Shown: in pieces, positions 24,982 through 34,640 of the stretch | Position numbering within the stretch: the stretch's first letter is position 1 | Layout of the letters: each line of letters begins with the position of its first letter | Source of the DNA: Alphaproteobacteria bacterium | GTDB lineage: Bacteria; Pseudomonadota; Gammaproteobacteria; JAGOUN01 | Assembly (NCBI GenBank): GCA_021151585.1 | Contig: JAGKWX010000006.1 | Span: 4,839-68,838, forward strand | Length of the DNA: 64,000 nucleotides | Direction: 5' to 3' | The notes under the pieces: model-generated | Seen by the model: the letters and a program-made list of their open reading frames with translations, nothing else | What the model was told of the DNA's origin: nothing | Databases searched by the model: none | Position numbers and translations under genes: made by a program

Positions 24982-26439
24982 TTACTTTCCTATACAAAAA
25001 CTTGAAAAAATTTCACCCAATAAATCATCTGAGGTAAATTGACCTGTAATACTACTTAATGCGTCTTGTGCTAATCGAAACTCTTCTGCAAGCAATTCTG
25101 CAGCACGATATTGCTCCATCTGAGCAATGCCATTATTTATGCATTCTTGTGCACGTTGCAATGCATCAATATGTCGACGCCTCGCAATAAAATTACCTTC
25201 AGTTGCTGTTTGATATCCAACTTTTTGTTTTAATTTTTTAATAAAATCATTCATGCCTATGTTTTTTTTAATTGAAACATAAGTAACTGTATTTTCTCTA
25301 TGAGTAGTAGAGATTTGATTGTTCGATAGATTTAGAAAAATACTTATTTTTTCTTCAAGTTCTTTAAAATCTTTAACTGAGACTCCAAATGATAAATCAT
25401 GAAAACCTGTAGACAATTCTTCAAATAAATCTATTTTATTAACAACGATCAAGCTTGGGATATTTAATGAAACATGATTTTTTAACTCTTGCAATTCAAG
25501 ATCCATATTTTTCGCTTGATCCATATCCAGTAAATACAAAACTAAATCTGCTGTTTGCATTGCCGATTTTGCACGACGGATTCCTTCCTGTTCAACAACA
25601 TCATCCGTATCACGTAAGCCAGCTGTGTCAATAACGTGTATTGGCATACCATCTAAAATAATTTTTTCACGCAAAATATCACGCGTTGTTCCTGCAATAT
25701 CTGTCACTATAGCGCTGTCACGACCACTTAAAAAATTTAACAAACTTGATTTACCGACATTCGGTGCGCCGGCAATAACAACAGTAATTCCTTCACTAAT
25801 TAGTGCTCCTTGATGGGCTTGAGCTAATAATATTTCTAAGCATGATAAAATATGTTTTGCATCTTTCAACACATTACTTTGTGATAAAAAATCTATTTCT
25901 TCTTCAGGAAAATCAATCGCCGCTTCAACATACATACGCAACTGAATTAATTGATCTACTATCATATGAATTTTTTTGGAAAACTCTCCTTGTAGTGATC
26001 GCATTGCACAGCGCGCAGCTTGTTCTGATTCTGCATTAATCAAATCTGCAATTGCTTCAGCTTGGGTCAAATCAAGTTTATTATTTAAAAAGGCTTGCTC
26101 AGAAAATTCACCTGGCTTTGCTAAGCGTGCACCATAATGTAAAACAGATTTTAGCAATTGATCTAAAACAATCGGTCCACCATGTCCTTGTAATTCTAAA
26201 ACATCTTCACCAGTAAAAGAATTCGGTCCTTGAAATAATAATGCAATACCTTGATCAATAAGCTTATGATCTGAATCAAAAAAATCAGCATAATGCGCAT
26301 GACGAATTTTTGGTTCAAAGCCAAGAATTTTATATGCGATAGTTTTTACTAAGTGGCCAGAAACACGGACAATTCCAACACCACCCCGGCCTGAAGGTGT
26401 TGCAATAGCGGCAATTGTTTCTTTATTACTTGTATTCAA
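24982..26439 (-). CDS. mnmE: tRNA modification GTPase MnmE
   Basis: GTPase partner of MnmG in xm5s2U34 synthesis. At 485 residues it is about 30 longer than E. coli MnmE. The N-terminal formyl-THF domain starts TIAAIATPSGRGGVGIVRVSG. The G domain has GAPNVGKSSLLN, the switch DTAGLRDT, and VNKID. The C-terminal CIGK box, whose Cys is functionally required in the family, is intact. The extra length falls in the G-domain tail and helical region (around VSLNIPSLIVVNKIDLFEE). Divergent from the small membrane protein gene, with 142 bases between. Confidence 0.97.
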   Translation of the reverse strand: MNTSNKETIAAIATPSGRGGVGIVRVSGHLVKTIAYKILGFEPKIRHAHYADFFDSDHKLIDQGIALLFQGPNSFTGEDVLELQGHGGPIVLDQLLKSVLHYGARLAKPGEFSEQAFLNNKLDLTQAEAIADLINAESEQAARCAMRSLQGEFSKKIHMIVDQLIQLRMYVEAAIDFPEEEIDFLSQSNVLKDAKHILSCLEILLAQAHQGALISEGITVVIAGAPNVGKSSLLNFLSGRDSAIVTDIAGTTRDILREKIILDGMPIHVIDTAGLRDTDDVVEQEGIRRAKSAMQTADLVLYLLDMDQAKNMDLELQELKNHVSLNIPSLIVVNKIDLFEELSTGFHDLSFGVSVKDFKELEEKISIFLNLSNNQISTTHRENTVTYVSIKKNIGMNDFIKKLKQKVGYQTATEGNFIARRRHIDALQRAQECINNGIAQMEQYRAAELLAEEFRLAQDALSSITGQFTSDDLLGEIFSSFCIGK

Positions 26440-26581
26440 AGTAAATGCTCCAGGCTGTTAATCTGTTTTTTAAAATCTACTAGTGACAACAATATCATTT
26501 CTTTATTATGATACAATTCTGTTGATTTCGCTAACTTTTACCGTGGTCGATGCCGCGTAATGATATCTATAGGAGTTCTCT

Positions 26582-26914
26582 ATGTTTATAAAGCACCTTA
26601 CCGCCCTTATTATTTTTACTGTTCTTGTTTTGCTTGGCCACAACCTGATTCATACTGTACTAGAGTCCTGGATGGATTTACAAACCGTTCTTGCTAGCTT
26701 TGTTGGAGATGTTTTTTCCAGTGGTAACGTTGGTGGATGGATTAAAAAAGTATTAATATTTCTTTGCGTTCCTCTTGTGGTTACTTTTGTTCCAGCAGCT
26801 ATTTATTGGGCTTGTAAGCGTAGTACTATGCCTCACATCAAAGAATTTTTTTGGTTATTGTGGACAATTCAAACTATTATTTTTTGCTTGAACACATCAT
26901 TTTTCGGCGGATAA
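26582..26914 (+). CDS. Small three-helix membrane protein, unknown
   Basis: A 110-residue hydrophobic protein with predicted membrane segments at about 5-27, 52-76 and 88-108. The ATG at 26582 is preceded by AGGAG (26572-26576), so translation is well supported. No family is recognised. The central loop (SFVGDVFSSGNVGGWIKK) is Gly/Ser-rich. It stands alone between the leftward mnmE and coq7 transcripts. It might be a small transport accessory or stress membrane protein, but there is no direct evidence. Confidence 0.7.
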   Translation: MFIKHLTALIIFTVLVLLGHNLIHTVLESWMDLQTVLASFVGDVFSSGNVGGWIKKVLIFLCVPLVVTFVPAAIYWACKRSTMPHIKEFFWLLWTIQTIIFCLNTSFFGG

Positions 26915-27083
26915 GAAAACCCAATGCAAAATCACTAAGCTGAGCGATACTCTGTTAGATTTTTTAGGTTACTATACCTAGCTTAGATATTTAGCAGAGC
27001 AGGTCGCCACAAGCATAAAATAGGTTAGATCTAGATTTCGCCATCCGAATTATAGCCAACACAGTTAGGATGCTAAATCTAGG
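26915..27083. other. Intergenic repeat with CTAGATTT inverted arms
   Basis: Between the small membrane gene and coq7 (convergent). TTAGATCTAGATTT near 27023-27036, followed by CATCC, is mirrored by GGATG plus AAATCTAGGTT near 27068-27084. The same core appears in the gaps at 15.8 and 18.6 kb. It may serve as a bidirectional terminator or be a dispersed repeat. No gene is seen. Confidence 0.4.
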
Positions 27084-27725
27084 TTAAAAATAATAGACTG
27101 CTCTTGTCATAATTTTAGAACTCAGCGCCATTAGTTTTTTTACAACATAGGGCAATTCGTGAGCACCCGCTTCACGCGCCATATCACGGTGTTTTGCCTC
27201 ATCCTCACACATTTGCGCGACAATAGCGCGACTTTCAACATCATTTTCTGGTAATTGTCCTAAATGTGATTCTAAATGTTTTACTACTTGCTCTTCTGTT
27301 TCGGCAAGAAACCCTAAATTCCATTTATCACCAATACATCCAGCTATAATGCCGATACTGAGCGACCCTAAATACCATAGCAGATTCAGATAACTTGCAT
27401 AGCTATTCAGTTCACTCAAACGTTGATTACACCAGGCTAAATGGTCTAGCTCTTCATCTGCCGCTTCTTGCATTTTTTCACGAATACTTTCTGAGCGCGC
27501 GGTAATAGCTTGCCCTTGGTACAAAGCTTGTGCACAAACTTCACCAGTGTGATTAACACGCATCAAACCAGCGGCATGCTTTTTTTCAATGTCTGTTAAT
27601 AAATGATCGTGCGTAACTTGGGCAGGGTAGTGTCGTTGATGCTCTGTAGGTTGCACAAACAGAGTTTTTCTAGCTAAATCTATATGACAAAAAAAATAAT
27701 CCATAGGTGAAAAATATCGATTCAT
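27084..27725 (-). CDS. coq7: 2-nonaprenyl-3-methyl-6-methoxy-1,4-benzoquinol hydroxylase (Coq7)
   Basis: Di-iron hydroxylase of ubiquinone synthesis that replaces UbiF in many proteobacteria. It has 213 residues. The carboxylate-bridged ligands are visible in two repeats: MRVNHTGEVCAQALYQGQ, ADEELDHLAWC, then VKHLESHLG and CEDEAKHRDMA. The start is the ATG at 27725, which overlaps the rsmE stop by four bases; the frame continues upstream inside rsmE but without homology. Together with ubiH at 1.6 kb it indicates an aerobic ubiquinone pathway. Confidence 0.93.
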   Translation of the reverse strand: MNRYFSPMDYFFCHIDLARKTLFVQPTEHQRHYPAQVTHDHLLTDIEKKHAAGLMRVNHTGEVCAQALYQGQAITARSESIREKMQEAADEELDHLAWCNQRLSELNSYASYLNLLWYLGSLSIGIIAGCIGDKWNLGFLAETEEQVVKHLESHLGQLPENDVESRAIVAQMCEDEAKHRDMAREAGAHELPYVVKKLMALSSKIMTRAVYYF

Positions 27726-28441
27726 AAAAAATCTCCCCATAATGCTTGCATAACTGAAATTGCCACAAGTGGTGCTGTTTCCGTACGTAAAACACGCTTT
27801 CCTAATGCAACACAATACACACCTTCTTTATCTGCAAAAGAAATTTCATAGTCACTAAAACCGCCTTCAGGGCCAATATAAATATTTACAGCAGATACAT
27901 GACCAGCGCCTACAGTTGAAATATTCATTTTCGCAGAAGGCGTCAATAAAAATCGCATCGTATCAGAGTGTAATGATATTGCTTCTTTTAATGATATGAC
28001 AGAATGTAGCGCAGGTAAGACCGCACGCCCGGATTGTTCAGCGGCAGAAATCACAATATTACGCCAATGCTCAATTTTTTTTTCTAAACGATCAGAAGAC
28101 AATTTTATATCACAACGCTCAGTAATTATTGGGGTGATATCTGTCACTCCTAACTCAACAGATTTTTGTATAATCCAATCCATTTTCTCGCCTTTGCATA
28201 AGGCTTGAAATAAGCGTATTTTTAATATGGATTCACTACTATTTTCTATTTTTTCTAAAATTTCGACACAAACTTCTTTTTTACTTATCTGTGAAATTCG
28301 GGTTTTAACTTCATTACCACAACCATCAAATAGATAGCAAATATCACCAATTCGACAACGCATAACATTGATAGCGTGATGTCTATTTTTTTCATTTAAA
28401 AAAATAACCTCTGTAAAAGAAAAGGGTTGATAAAAACGCAT
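27722..28441 (-). CDS. rsmE: 16S rRNA m3U1498 methyltransferase
   Basis: SPOUT-class RNA methyltransferase of 239 residues. The N-terminal PUA-like part reads MRFYQPFSF and HHAINVMRCRIGD, and the C-terminal trefoil knot has YIGPEGGFSDYEI and ALGKRVLRTETAPL, the SAM-binding loops. I placed the start at the ATG at 28441, with AGGA just upstream, rather than six codons earlier. It begins one base after the yadH stop and overlaps coq7 by four bases, so four genes (yadG, yadH, rsmE, coq7) form one operon. Confidence 0.95.
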   Translation of the reverse strand: MRFYQPFSFTEVIFLNEKNRHHAINVMRCRIGDICYLFDGCGNEVKTRISQISKKEVCVEILEKIENSSESILKIRLFQALCKGEKMDWIIQKSVELGVTDITPIITERCDIKLSSDRLEKKIEHWRNIVISAAEQSGRAVLPALHSVISLKEAISLHSDTMRFLLTPSAKMNISTVGAGHVSAVNIYIGPEGGFSDYEISFADKEGVYCVALGKRVLRTETAPLVAISVMQALWGDFL

Positions 28442-28442
28442 A

Positions 28443-29213
28443 TTATGTCCTAATTCCAACCCCTTTATTTAATAAGAGTAAATTTATATTGTATATAACT
28501 ATATTGATAGCGAGTAAAACTAGTATGCTTAATGATAAATCACTCGATTGCACGCCAATAAAACCATAACGAAATAAAGAAACCAAATACATCATCGGAT
28601 TAAAATATGAAACAATTTTCCACATATGTGGCAATTGTTGGATTGAATAAAAAACACCACCTAAATAAATGAGTGGCGTCAAAACAAATGTTGGAAATGT
28701 TGAAACATCATCAAATTTTTTTGCGAAAAGTCCATTTAAAAATCCTAACAATGAAAAAAAGCATGCAGCTAAAATAGCGCTTAATAACAGTATTCCCACA
28801 TGCTGTGGCACTTCGTGGGTGAAAATTAATGAAACAAGAGTAACTATTAATCCAGTTATTAAGCCCCGAAAAATTGATGCTAAAGAAAATCCTAGTAGTA
28901 AAACATGATGATCCATAGGCGATACTAACATTTCTTCAATACTGCGTTGAAATCTTACCATAAAAAATGAAAACGCAGCATTATTATAGGCATTCATGAC
29001 AACCGCCATCATAACTAATCCCGGCACGATAAATTGCATATATGTCACGCCAGTTTGAATATTAATATGTGGCCCCATAAAATGACCAAAAACCAAAAAA
29101 TATAATACAATCGTAATAACTGGTGGCATCAGTGATTGTATCCAAACCCGCATAAATCGTATAGTTTCAACACGTACTAAAGTTTTTAGAGCGATGAATT
29201 GTTTTTTTAACAT
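28443..29213 (-). CDS. yadH: ABC-2 type transporter permease (YadH)
   Basis: Integral membrane subunit of 256 residues with six hydrophobic segments. Typical ABC-2 features are VYYFLVFG-like helices, PGLVMMAVVMNAYNNAAFSFFMVRFQRSIEEMLVSPM and PLIYLGGVFYSIQQLPHMWK. The length and order match E. coli YadH exactly, and the ATPase gene lies one base upstream. The cargo is unknown for the family; drug or polysaccharide/lipid export is assumed. Confidence 0.9.
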   Translation of the reverse strand: MLKKQFIALKTLVRVETIRFMRVWIQSLMPPVITIVLYFLVFGHFMGPHINIQTGVTYMQFIVPGLVMMAVVMNAYNNAAFSFFMVRFQRSIEEMLVSPMDHHVLLLGFSLASIFRGLITGLIVTLVSLIFTHEVPQHVGILLLSAILAACFFSLLGFLNGLFAKKFDDVSTFPTFVLTPLIYLGGVFYSIQQLPHMWKIVSYFNPMMYLVSLFRYGFIGVQSSDLSLSILVLLAINIVIYNINLLLLNKGVGIRT

Positions 29214-29214
29214 G

Positions 29215-30132
29215 TTATTGTCCTGCTTTATTCACTAAGCGAATAAATAATTCTTCTAATCGATTACTTTTATTTCGTAAACTAGTCACTTGAATATTGT
29301 TTTCTGAAAGTTTTACAAATAAATCATTCAGATGTTGTTCTTTTAAAATTTCAACTTCTATTGTAGAACTATCAATTAATTTTGCATTATACGGTGACAA
29401 ATTTGGCAAAAAATCAAGTGGCTTTTGACAATCTAAAATCATTGTTTGAATATTTATTTGCGACAATAATGTTTTTTTATCAGTATTTTCAATAATTTTT
29501 CCACAGTCAATAATCGCAATTTTATTGCACAGTTGTTCAGCTTCTTCGAGATAATGGGTTGTTAAAACAATCGTTGTACCTTGACGATTTACCTCTTGTA
29601 AAAACTCCCACATAGAGCGTCTAAGTTCAATATCAACACCTGCTGTGGGTTCATCTAAAATTAGAAATTTAGGTTGATGTACGAGTGCACGTGCAATCAT
29701 CAAACGACGTTTCATACCGCCTGACAGTTGTCGTAGTGTAACGTTTCGCTTCTCCCATAAACTTAATGCTTTTAATAATTTTTCTGTACGTTGTTTTGCT
29801 GTTTTTCTATCAACACCATAATAACCCGCTTGATTATAAACAACATCATAGACTTTGGTAAAAACACTGATATTTACTTCTTGTGAAACAACACCTAGCA
29901 AGGCTTTAGCTTGTTTTTTTTCTACATCAATATCGTAATCATAAATTTTAATTGATCCCGATGTTTTATTAATTAACGTTGTTATAATACCAATTGTTGT
30001 TGATTTTCCTGCGCCATTCGGACCTAATAATGCAAAAAAATCACCGTGCTCAACTGTTAAATCAATACCTTTCAAAGCTTCAAAACCATTTGCATAGGTT
30101 TTTTTTAAATTTTTGATTTCTAGTGCTGGCAT
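29215..30132 (-). CDS. yadG: ABC transporter ATP-binding protein (YadG)
   Basis: Cytosolic ATPase of 305 residues. Motifs in order: Walker A GPNGAGKST, Q-loop VVSQEVNI, signature LSGGMKRR, Walker B FLILDEPTAGVD, and H-loop TTHYLEEAEQLC. A C-terminal extension of about 90 residues is typical of the YadG/NatA-like group. It pairs with the YadH permease and heads the operon. The export substrate is not known. Confidence 0.92.
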   Translation of the reverse strand: MPALEIKNLKKTYANGFEALKGIDLTVEHGDFFALLGPNGAGKSTTIGIITTLINKTSGSIKIYDYDIDVEKKQAKALLGVVSQEVNISVFTKVYDVVYNQAGYYGVDRKTAKQRTEKLLKALSLWEKRNVTLRQLSGGMKRRLMIARALVHQPKFLILDEPTAGVDIELRRSMWEFLQEVNRQGTTIVLTTHYLEEAEQLCNKIAIIDCGKIIENTDKKTLLSQINIQTMILDCQKPLDFLPNLSPYNAKLIDSSTIEVEILKEQHLNDLFVKLSENNIQVTSLRNKSNRLEELFIRLVNKAGQ

Positions 30133-30193
30133 AAGACCTCTTTAAATCTATTTTAGTGTACTTAGCAATCAGAGCAACTAGGAAAAACTGCCG

Positions 30194-30790
30194 CTATAAT
30201 TGCAATGTCGATAATTTATTTAATAGTTTCTTCATCGCTATGCCTCTATGACTGATTTTATTTTTTTCTTCAAAATGCAATTCAGCAACCGTACAGTTTT
30301 TTTCTGGTAAAAATAAAACAGGATCATAGCCATAACCACGTTCGCCAATTTCTTCTCTAGTAATTTTTCCATATAAACGACCTTCAACAATAATTGGTGA
30401 AGGATCAGTCGGATGTAACATAAACGCTAAAACACATATAAAATACGCACCCCTGTTTTCATCAGGAATATCGCTCATTTCTTGAAATAATTTACGAATA
30501 TTAGCATCGCGATCGCCGTGTTTACCGGCATATCTTGCAGTATAAATGCCTGGAGCACCATTTAACGCTGGTACAACTATCCCTGAATCATCTGCAATAC
30601 AAGGTAAACCTGTTTTTTCACAACCATATCTTGCTTTAATAATAGCATTTTCGACGAAAGTTAAACCATTTTCTTCGGCTTCTTCTTGACAATAATCGCC
30701 TAAAGACAACATAGTAAACTGTGTTGATGAAAATAGGTGTCGAAATTCCTCAAGTTTTCCAATATTATGGCTTGCTAACACAATTTTCAT
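30194..30790 (-). CDS. rdgB: XTP/dITP diphosphatase (RdgB/HAM1)
   Basis: House-cleaning pyrophosphatase that removes non-canonical purine nucleotides. The 198 residues include the N-terminal ASHNIGKLEEF loop, metal ligands in CIADDSGIVVPALNGAPG, YGYDPVLFLPE and SHRGIAMKKL. It starts at the base next to the stop of the SLT lipoprotein gene (TAA then ATG), so the two are coupled. Its common partner hemW lies close by, but on the other strand beyond mdh. Confidence 0.96.
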   Translation of the reverse strand: MKIVLASHNIGKLEEFRHLFSSTQFTMLSLGDYCQEEAEENGLTFVENAIIKARYGCEKTGLPCIADDSGIVVPALNGAPGIYTARYAGKHGDRDANIRKLFQEMSDIPDENRGAYFICVLAFMLHPTDPSPIIVEGRLYGKITREEIGERGYGYDPVLFLPEKNCTVAELHFEEKNKISHRGIAMKKLLNKLSTLQL

Positions 30791-31405
30791 TTAGAAAAAA
30801 CCCCAGCTTTTTTTCTTCGGTAACGTATGTTGACATGCTAAAATTTGTTTATGATAAAGATCAGCCTGGTGTTGAACGCGTCTTGCTATAGTCATCAAGT
30901 ATGGTTGATTTTTATAAACACCACGAGTATATCCACCAATGCCTTCATGGTATGCAAGATATAATGCATAAGCATTTGTTACTGGAATACCAGCACGTAC
31001 GTGAGCTCGATGACAATACCAACCAAGAAAATCCATCGCAGAATCAAAATCACTACGATAACCACCAGTATTATTTTCAGCTTGATATTCTAACCATGTG
31101 CCATCTAACGCTTGTGAGTAACCATAAGCAGTACTCGGTCGTGACCAAGGGATAAATCCTAAAACTTTTTTTCTTTCTGGCTTTGCATTACCTTGAAAAT
31201 GAGATTCTTGATAAACAATCGCCATTTGTACACTAATAGGAATACCCCATCGCTTTTGCGTTGCTTGCGTCGCCCAAAACCAACTAGGATATTCTCGAAA
31301 AATTCCACAAATATCATTTTGATTTTTCGGCGGCGACGGTGCACAAGCTGTTAACAAAAACAAAGCTGCTAAAGCACAAAAAAGTAATTTTATGGATTTC
31401 AGCAT
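30791..31405 (-). CDS. Lytic transglycosylase SLT-domain lipoprotein
   Basis: A 204-residue envelope protein. The signal peptide ends at a lipobox (FLLTAC, Cys21), followed by a Pro-rich linker. The SLT-like domain has the catalytic Glu in AIVYQESHFQGNA, the AYGYSQALDGTW segment and the ALYLAYHEGIGGY motif. It should cleave peptidoglycan from the outer-membrane side. The domain is shorter than in MltC/MltE and resembles a form common in Legionella. It is coupled to rdgB downstream. Specificity is not known. Confidence 0.85.
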   Translation of the reverse strand: MLKSIKLLFCALAALFLLTACAPSPPKNQNDICGIFREYPSWFWATQATQKRWGIPISVQMAIVYQESHFQGNAKPERKKVLGFIPWSRPSTAYGYSQALDGTWLEYQAENNTGGYRSDFDSAMDFLGWYCHRAHVRAGIPVTNAYALYLAYHEGIGGYTRGVYKNQPYLMTIARRVQHQADLYHKQILACQHTLPKKKSWGFF

Positions 31406-31418
31406 ACTAAAAATTTTT

Positions 31419-32411
31419 TTATTTAATTAAACCAAGCTCTTTCACAGCTTGATATTCCTGGCGCAATTCGTCTAAGACTAGAGCAAATTTATCACGACCA
31501 AATTCATTCAATTGAAAATTCGTTAACACTTCTAGATGACCATGAGTAGTACGGCATGGCATAGAAAAAATTAGTCCTTTATCAACACCATATTCACCTT
31601 GAGAGCATCGCCCAACTGAGAAACAATCATTTGCTGCTGTATCAAAAGTTAAACGTCGAATACCGTCCACCACTGCATTTGCTGCTGATGCGGCAGAAGA
31701 AGAACCTCGTGCTTGAATCACAGTTGCGCCACGTTTTTGAATCATAGGTACAAATTCATTTTTTAACCATTCAATATCCGTAATAACATCGGTTGCAGGT
31801 TTACCATCAATGATTGCATTATAAAAATCAGGATATTGGTTTTGTGAATGATTTCCCCAAATAATCATTTGTGATACGGCTGTCACATCGACATTTGCTT
31901 TGAATGCTAATTGACGTTTTGCGCGATTTTCATCTAATGCTGTCATAGCATAAAAACGATCTTGTGGAACATCGGGCGCTGCATGCATTGCAATTAATGC
32001 ATTTGTGTTACAGGGATTTCCAACAACAAATATTTTTACATCACTCGCAGCAACGGCATTAATGGCGGCTCCTTGTGGGCCAAAAATTCCACCATTAATT
32101 TTCAAAAGATCTGAACGCTCCATGCCTTGTTTACGTGGTACAGCGCCTACTAATAAAACGACATTTGCATCGTTCATTGCTGTTTTAATATCAGATGTGA
32201 TAGTAATGTTCTTTAAAAGAGGAAAAGCACAATCATCTAATTCCATGACTACAGCCTGCAATAAATGCATGGCTCCTTCAAGTTCTAGTAGCTGCAACTC
32301 TACCTCAACATCTGTGCCAAACATATCGCCTGCAGCTATTCTAAACAATAGAGCATAACTAATTTGACCTGCTGCGCCGCTGACAGCCACTTTAATGCGT
32401 TTTTTTTGCAT
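31419..32411 (-). CDS. mdh: Malate dehydrogenase (NAD)
   Basis: TCA-cycle enzyme of 330 residues, of the cytosolic-type group 2 found in many proteobacteria. The Rossmann start is VAVSGAAGQISYALLFRIA, substrate Arg are in VPRKQGMERSDL, and the catalytic His is in IIWGNHSQNQYPD. An Asp-rich NAD selectivity site is consistent with NAD use. The start is near the divergent hemW, and an ATG at 32411 gives a short Lys-rich N-terminus. It works with acnA at 55 kb in the TCA cycle. Confidence 0.95.
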   Translation of the reverse strand: MQKKRIKVAVSGAAGQISYALLFRIAAGDMFGTDVEVELQLLELEGAMHLLQAVVMELDDCAFPLLKNITITSDIKTAMNDANVVLLVGAVPRKQGMERSDLLKINGGIFGPQGAAINAVAASDVKIFVVGNPCNTNALIAMHAAPDVPQDRFYAMTALDENRAKRQLAFKANVDVTAVSQMIIWGNHSQNQYPDFYNAIIDGKPATDVITDIEWLKNEFVPMIQKRGATVIQARGSSSAASAANAVVDGIRRLTFDTAANDCFSVGRCSQGEYGVDKGLIFSMPCRTTHGHLEVLTNFQLNEFGRDKFALVLDELRQEYQAVKELGLIK

Positions 32412-32487
32412 AGAAATATCCTATATTTACCTAATTATTTGGTTTATTCTATACGATTTTCTGGATAATGACAAAAATAACTCCAAA

Positions 32488-33639
32488 ATGAATGTTTTAA
32501 AAGATTTATCTCTATATATCCATCTCCCCTGGTGTATCAAAAAATGCCCGTATTGTGATTTTAATTCTCATGAACTCAATAGCGAGCTTCCAGAAGAAGA
32601 GTATATCGACTATTTGATTGAAGATTTTACATCTCATCTTGATGTTATCAAACATCGTCAAATTATTAGCATATTTTTTGGTGGTGGTACTCCAAGTTTA
32701 TTTTCAGCACAAGCGTTAGATCGTTTACTCACCACTTTAGGTTCTCTAGTAAATTTTTCTAAAGAATGTGAAATAACATTAGAAGCGAATCCAGGCACAG
32801 TTGAGCAAAAGCGTTTTAAGAATTATTTTGATATTGGCATCAATCGTATTTCTTTAGGTATTCAAAGTTTTGATGCAGAAAAATTAAAACTATTAGGTAG
32901 AATTCATAATGATCATGAAGCACATTCAGCGATTGATGCCGTAAAAAGAGCAGGTTTTACTAATTTTAACCTTGATATCATGCACGGTTTACCCAATCAA
33001 TCGGTTGCACAAGCATTATCTGATCTAAAACAGGCACTAAAACATGAACCGACGCATTTATCCTGGTATCAGTTAACCATAGAACCAAATACTTATTTTT
33101 ATAAACACACCCCTGTACTTCCCAGTGAAGAAATATTAGAAAAAATAGAACAATCGGGATTTGATTTATTAGCAAAAAACCACTTTAAGCGTTATGAAAT
33201 TTCTGCGTTTTCATTAGTAGGCAAGCAATCAAAACATAATAAGAATTATTGGTTATTCGGTGATTATTTAGGCATTGGTGCTGGCGCACATAGTAAATTA
33301 ACTATTGATGGTACAGTCACACGACATTGGAATCACAAATCTCCTCATTCGTATATGGATAAAAACAAATCATTTATTTCAAACAAAATTGAAATACATC
33401 ATCAGGATACTATATTTGAATTTATGTTGAATGCGCTTCGATTATTTGAGCCTATTTCATTTGAGCTCTTCGAAGAAAAAACAGGTTTATCACGTGATCT
33501 TTTAAAAGAGCCGGTTAAATTAGCTATTCAACAAGGCTTGTTACACGATGCATCTTTTATTGAAACAACGGAATTGGGTAAGAAGTTTTTGAATGATTTG
33601 TGTAGGATTTTTTTAAACTCCGATCTACGACGCGTTTGA
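32488..33639 (+). CDS. hemW: Radical SAM family heme chaperone HemW
   Basis: A 383-residue radical SAM protein. The cluster motif CIKKCPYCDF is near the N-terminus (IHLPWCIKKCPYCDF), followed by FGGGTPSLFSAQAL, EANPGT and GINRISLGIQSFDAEKLKLLGR. It lacks the longer N-terminal region of oxygen-independent coproporphyrinogen oxidase HemN, so HemW, a heme chaperone, is preferred. The start is the ATG at 32488, directly before the conserved LSLYIHLPWC; the frame stays open further upstream into the mdh start region. Confidence 0.92.
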   Translation: MNVLKDLSLYIHLPWCIKKCPYCDFNSHELNSELPEEEYIDYLIEDFTSHLDVIKHRQIISIFFGGGTPSLFSAQALDRLLTTLGSLVNFSKECEITLEANPGTVEQKRFKNYFDIGINRISLGIQSFDAEKLKLLGRIHNDHEAHSAIDAVKRAGFTNFNLDIMHGLPNQSVAQALSDLKQALKHEPTHLSWYQLTIEPNTYFYKHTPVLPSEEILEKIEQSGFDLLAKNHFKRYEISAFSLVGKQSKHNKNYWLFGDYLGIGAGAHSKLTIDGTVTRHWNHKSPHSYMDKNKSFISNKIEIHHQDTIFEFMLNALRLFEPISFELFEEKTGLSRDLLKEPVKLAIQQGLLHDASFIETTELGKKFLNDLCRIFLNSDLRRV

Positions 33640-33667
33640 TATTTAATGTTTTAAGTTTAACCAACTA

Positions 33668-33706
33668 CTGTATTACCGACGGGTGGGATAAACTGGGGTG
33701 ATACAG
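33668..33706. terminator. Hairpin between convergent hemW and dapF
   Basis: CTGTATTACC (33668-33677) pairs with GGTGATACAG (33697-33706) with one mismatch and a 19-base loop. It lies in the only gap between two converging genes and may end transcription from both sides. No strong U-run; low certainty. Confidence 0.35.
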
Positions 33707-33806
33707 TCGCTACTGTTTTTATGTAGCTAATGGATATAAAATTTCAACACAAATTGTCATTATGACTTAAGATTGTTGCGCATTAAACATCAAAGAACGC
33801 AGAATT

Positions 33807-34640
33807 TTAAACAATATCTATTTCGCCTTCGTACACCTTCACAGCTGGGCCCGTCATCATTACAGAGTGCCCTTCGCCTTGCCATTCTATAGTTAACCTA
33901 CCACCTGGTAACTCAACATCAACTATGTTCTCTAAGTAACCATTAATAATTCCGGCAACTACAGACGCACAAGCTCCTGTACCGCAGGCTAATGTTTCAC
34001 CCACGCCACGTTCGTAAACACGTAGTTTGATGTGCTTAGGATTGATAATTTGCATAAATTCCACATTCGTTCGCTCTGGAAATGCCGTGTGATGGCTAAT
34101 TCTTTCTCCGAGAGTCGTGACAGGAGCATCTACAACATCGTCAACAACAATAATGGCATGAGGATTACCCATAGAAACAGCCATAATTTTTTGTTCTGTT
34201 TCAAATAGGCTTAAAACGTATTTAGAAGCGCGATAAGATACATCTAAGGGGATGTCCTTAGGTTCAAGTCGTGGTTGCCCCATATCGACTTTAATTGCTT
34301 TATAGTCTTGAATATCAACGGTCATAAGACCCGCTTTTGCAGAAAGTTTCAATATGCGTTGATCTGCTAATTTATTTTCGCATAGAAAACGTGCAACACA
34401 CCGAACACCATTACCGCATTGGCCAGATTCTGAACCATCTACATTAAAAATACGATAATGAAAATCTGATATACCAGTTTTACCACTTTCTATTGTTAAT
34501 AATTGATCAAAGCCAATACCAAAGTGTCGATCAGCTAATGTTTGAATATTCTCTGTTGTGAAATTGACAGGTTGTGATATAGCATCAAAAATTGCAAAAT
34601 CATTACCCAATCCATGCATTTTAGTGAATTTTAGTCGCAT
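33807..34640 (-). CDS. dapF: Diaminopimelate epimerase
   Basis: Racemises LL-DAP to meso-DAP for lysine and peptidoglycan. Its 277 residues are full length. The two catalytic cysteines are in GQCGNGVRC and LACGTGACAS, with FHYRIFNVDGSES and MGNPHAIIVVDD. The start follows the lptM stop directly (TAAATG). This lptM-dapF order is the same as in E. coli. It lies on the left side of the proposed origin and is transcribed away from it. Confidence 0.97.
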   Translation of the reverse strand: MRLKFTKMHGLGNDFAIFDAISQPVNFTTENIQTLADRHFGIGFDQLLTIESGKTGISDFHYRIFNVDGSESGQCGNGVRCVARFLCENKLADQRILKLSAKAGLMTVDIQDYKAIKVDMGQPRLEPKDIPLDVSYRASKYVLSLFETEQKIMAVSMGNPHAIIVVDDVVDAPVTTLGERISHHTAFPERTNVEFMQIINPKHIKLRVYERGVGETLACGTGACASVVAGIINGYLENIVDVELPGGRLTIEWQGEGHSVMMTGPAVKVYEGEIDIV

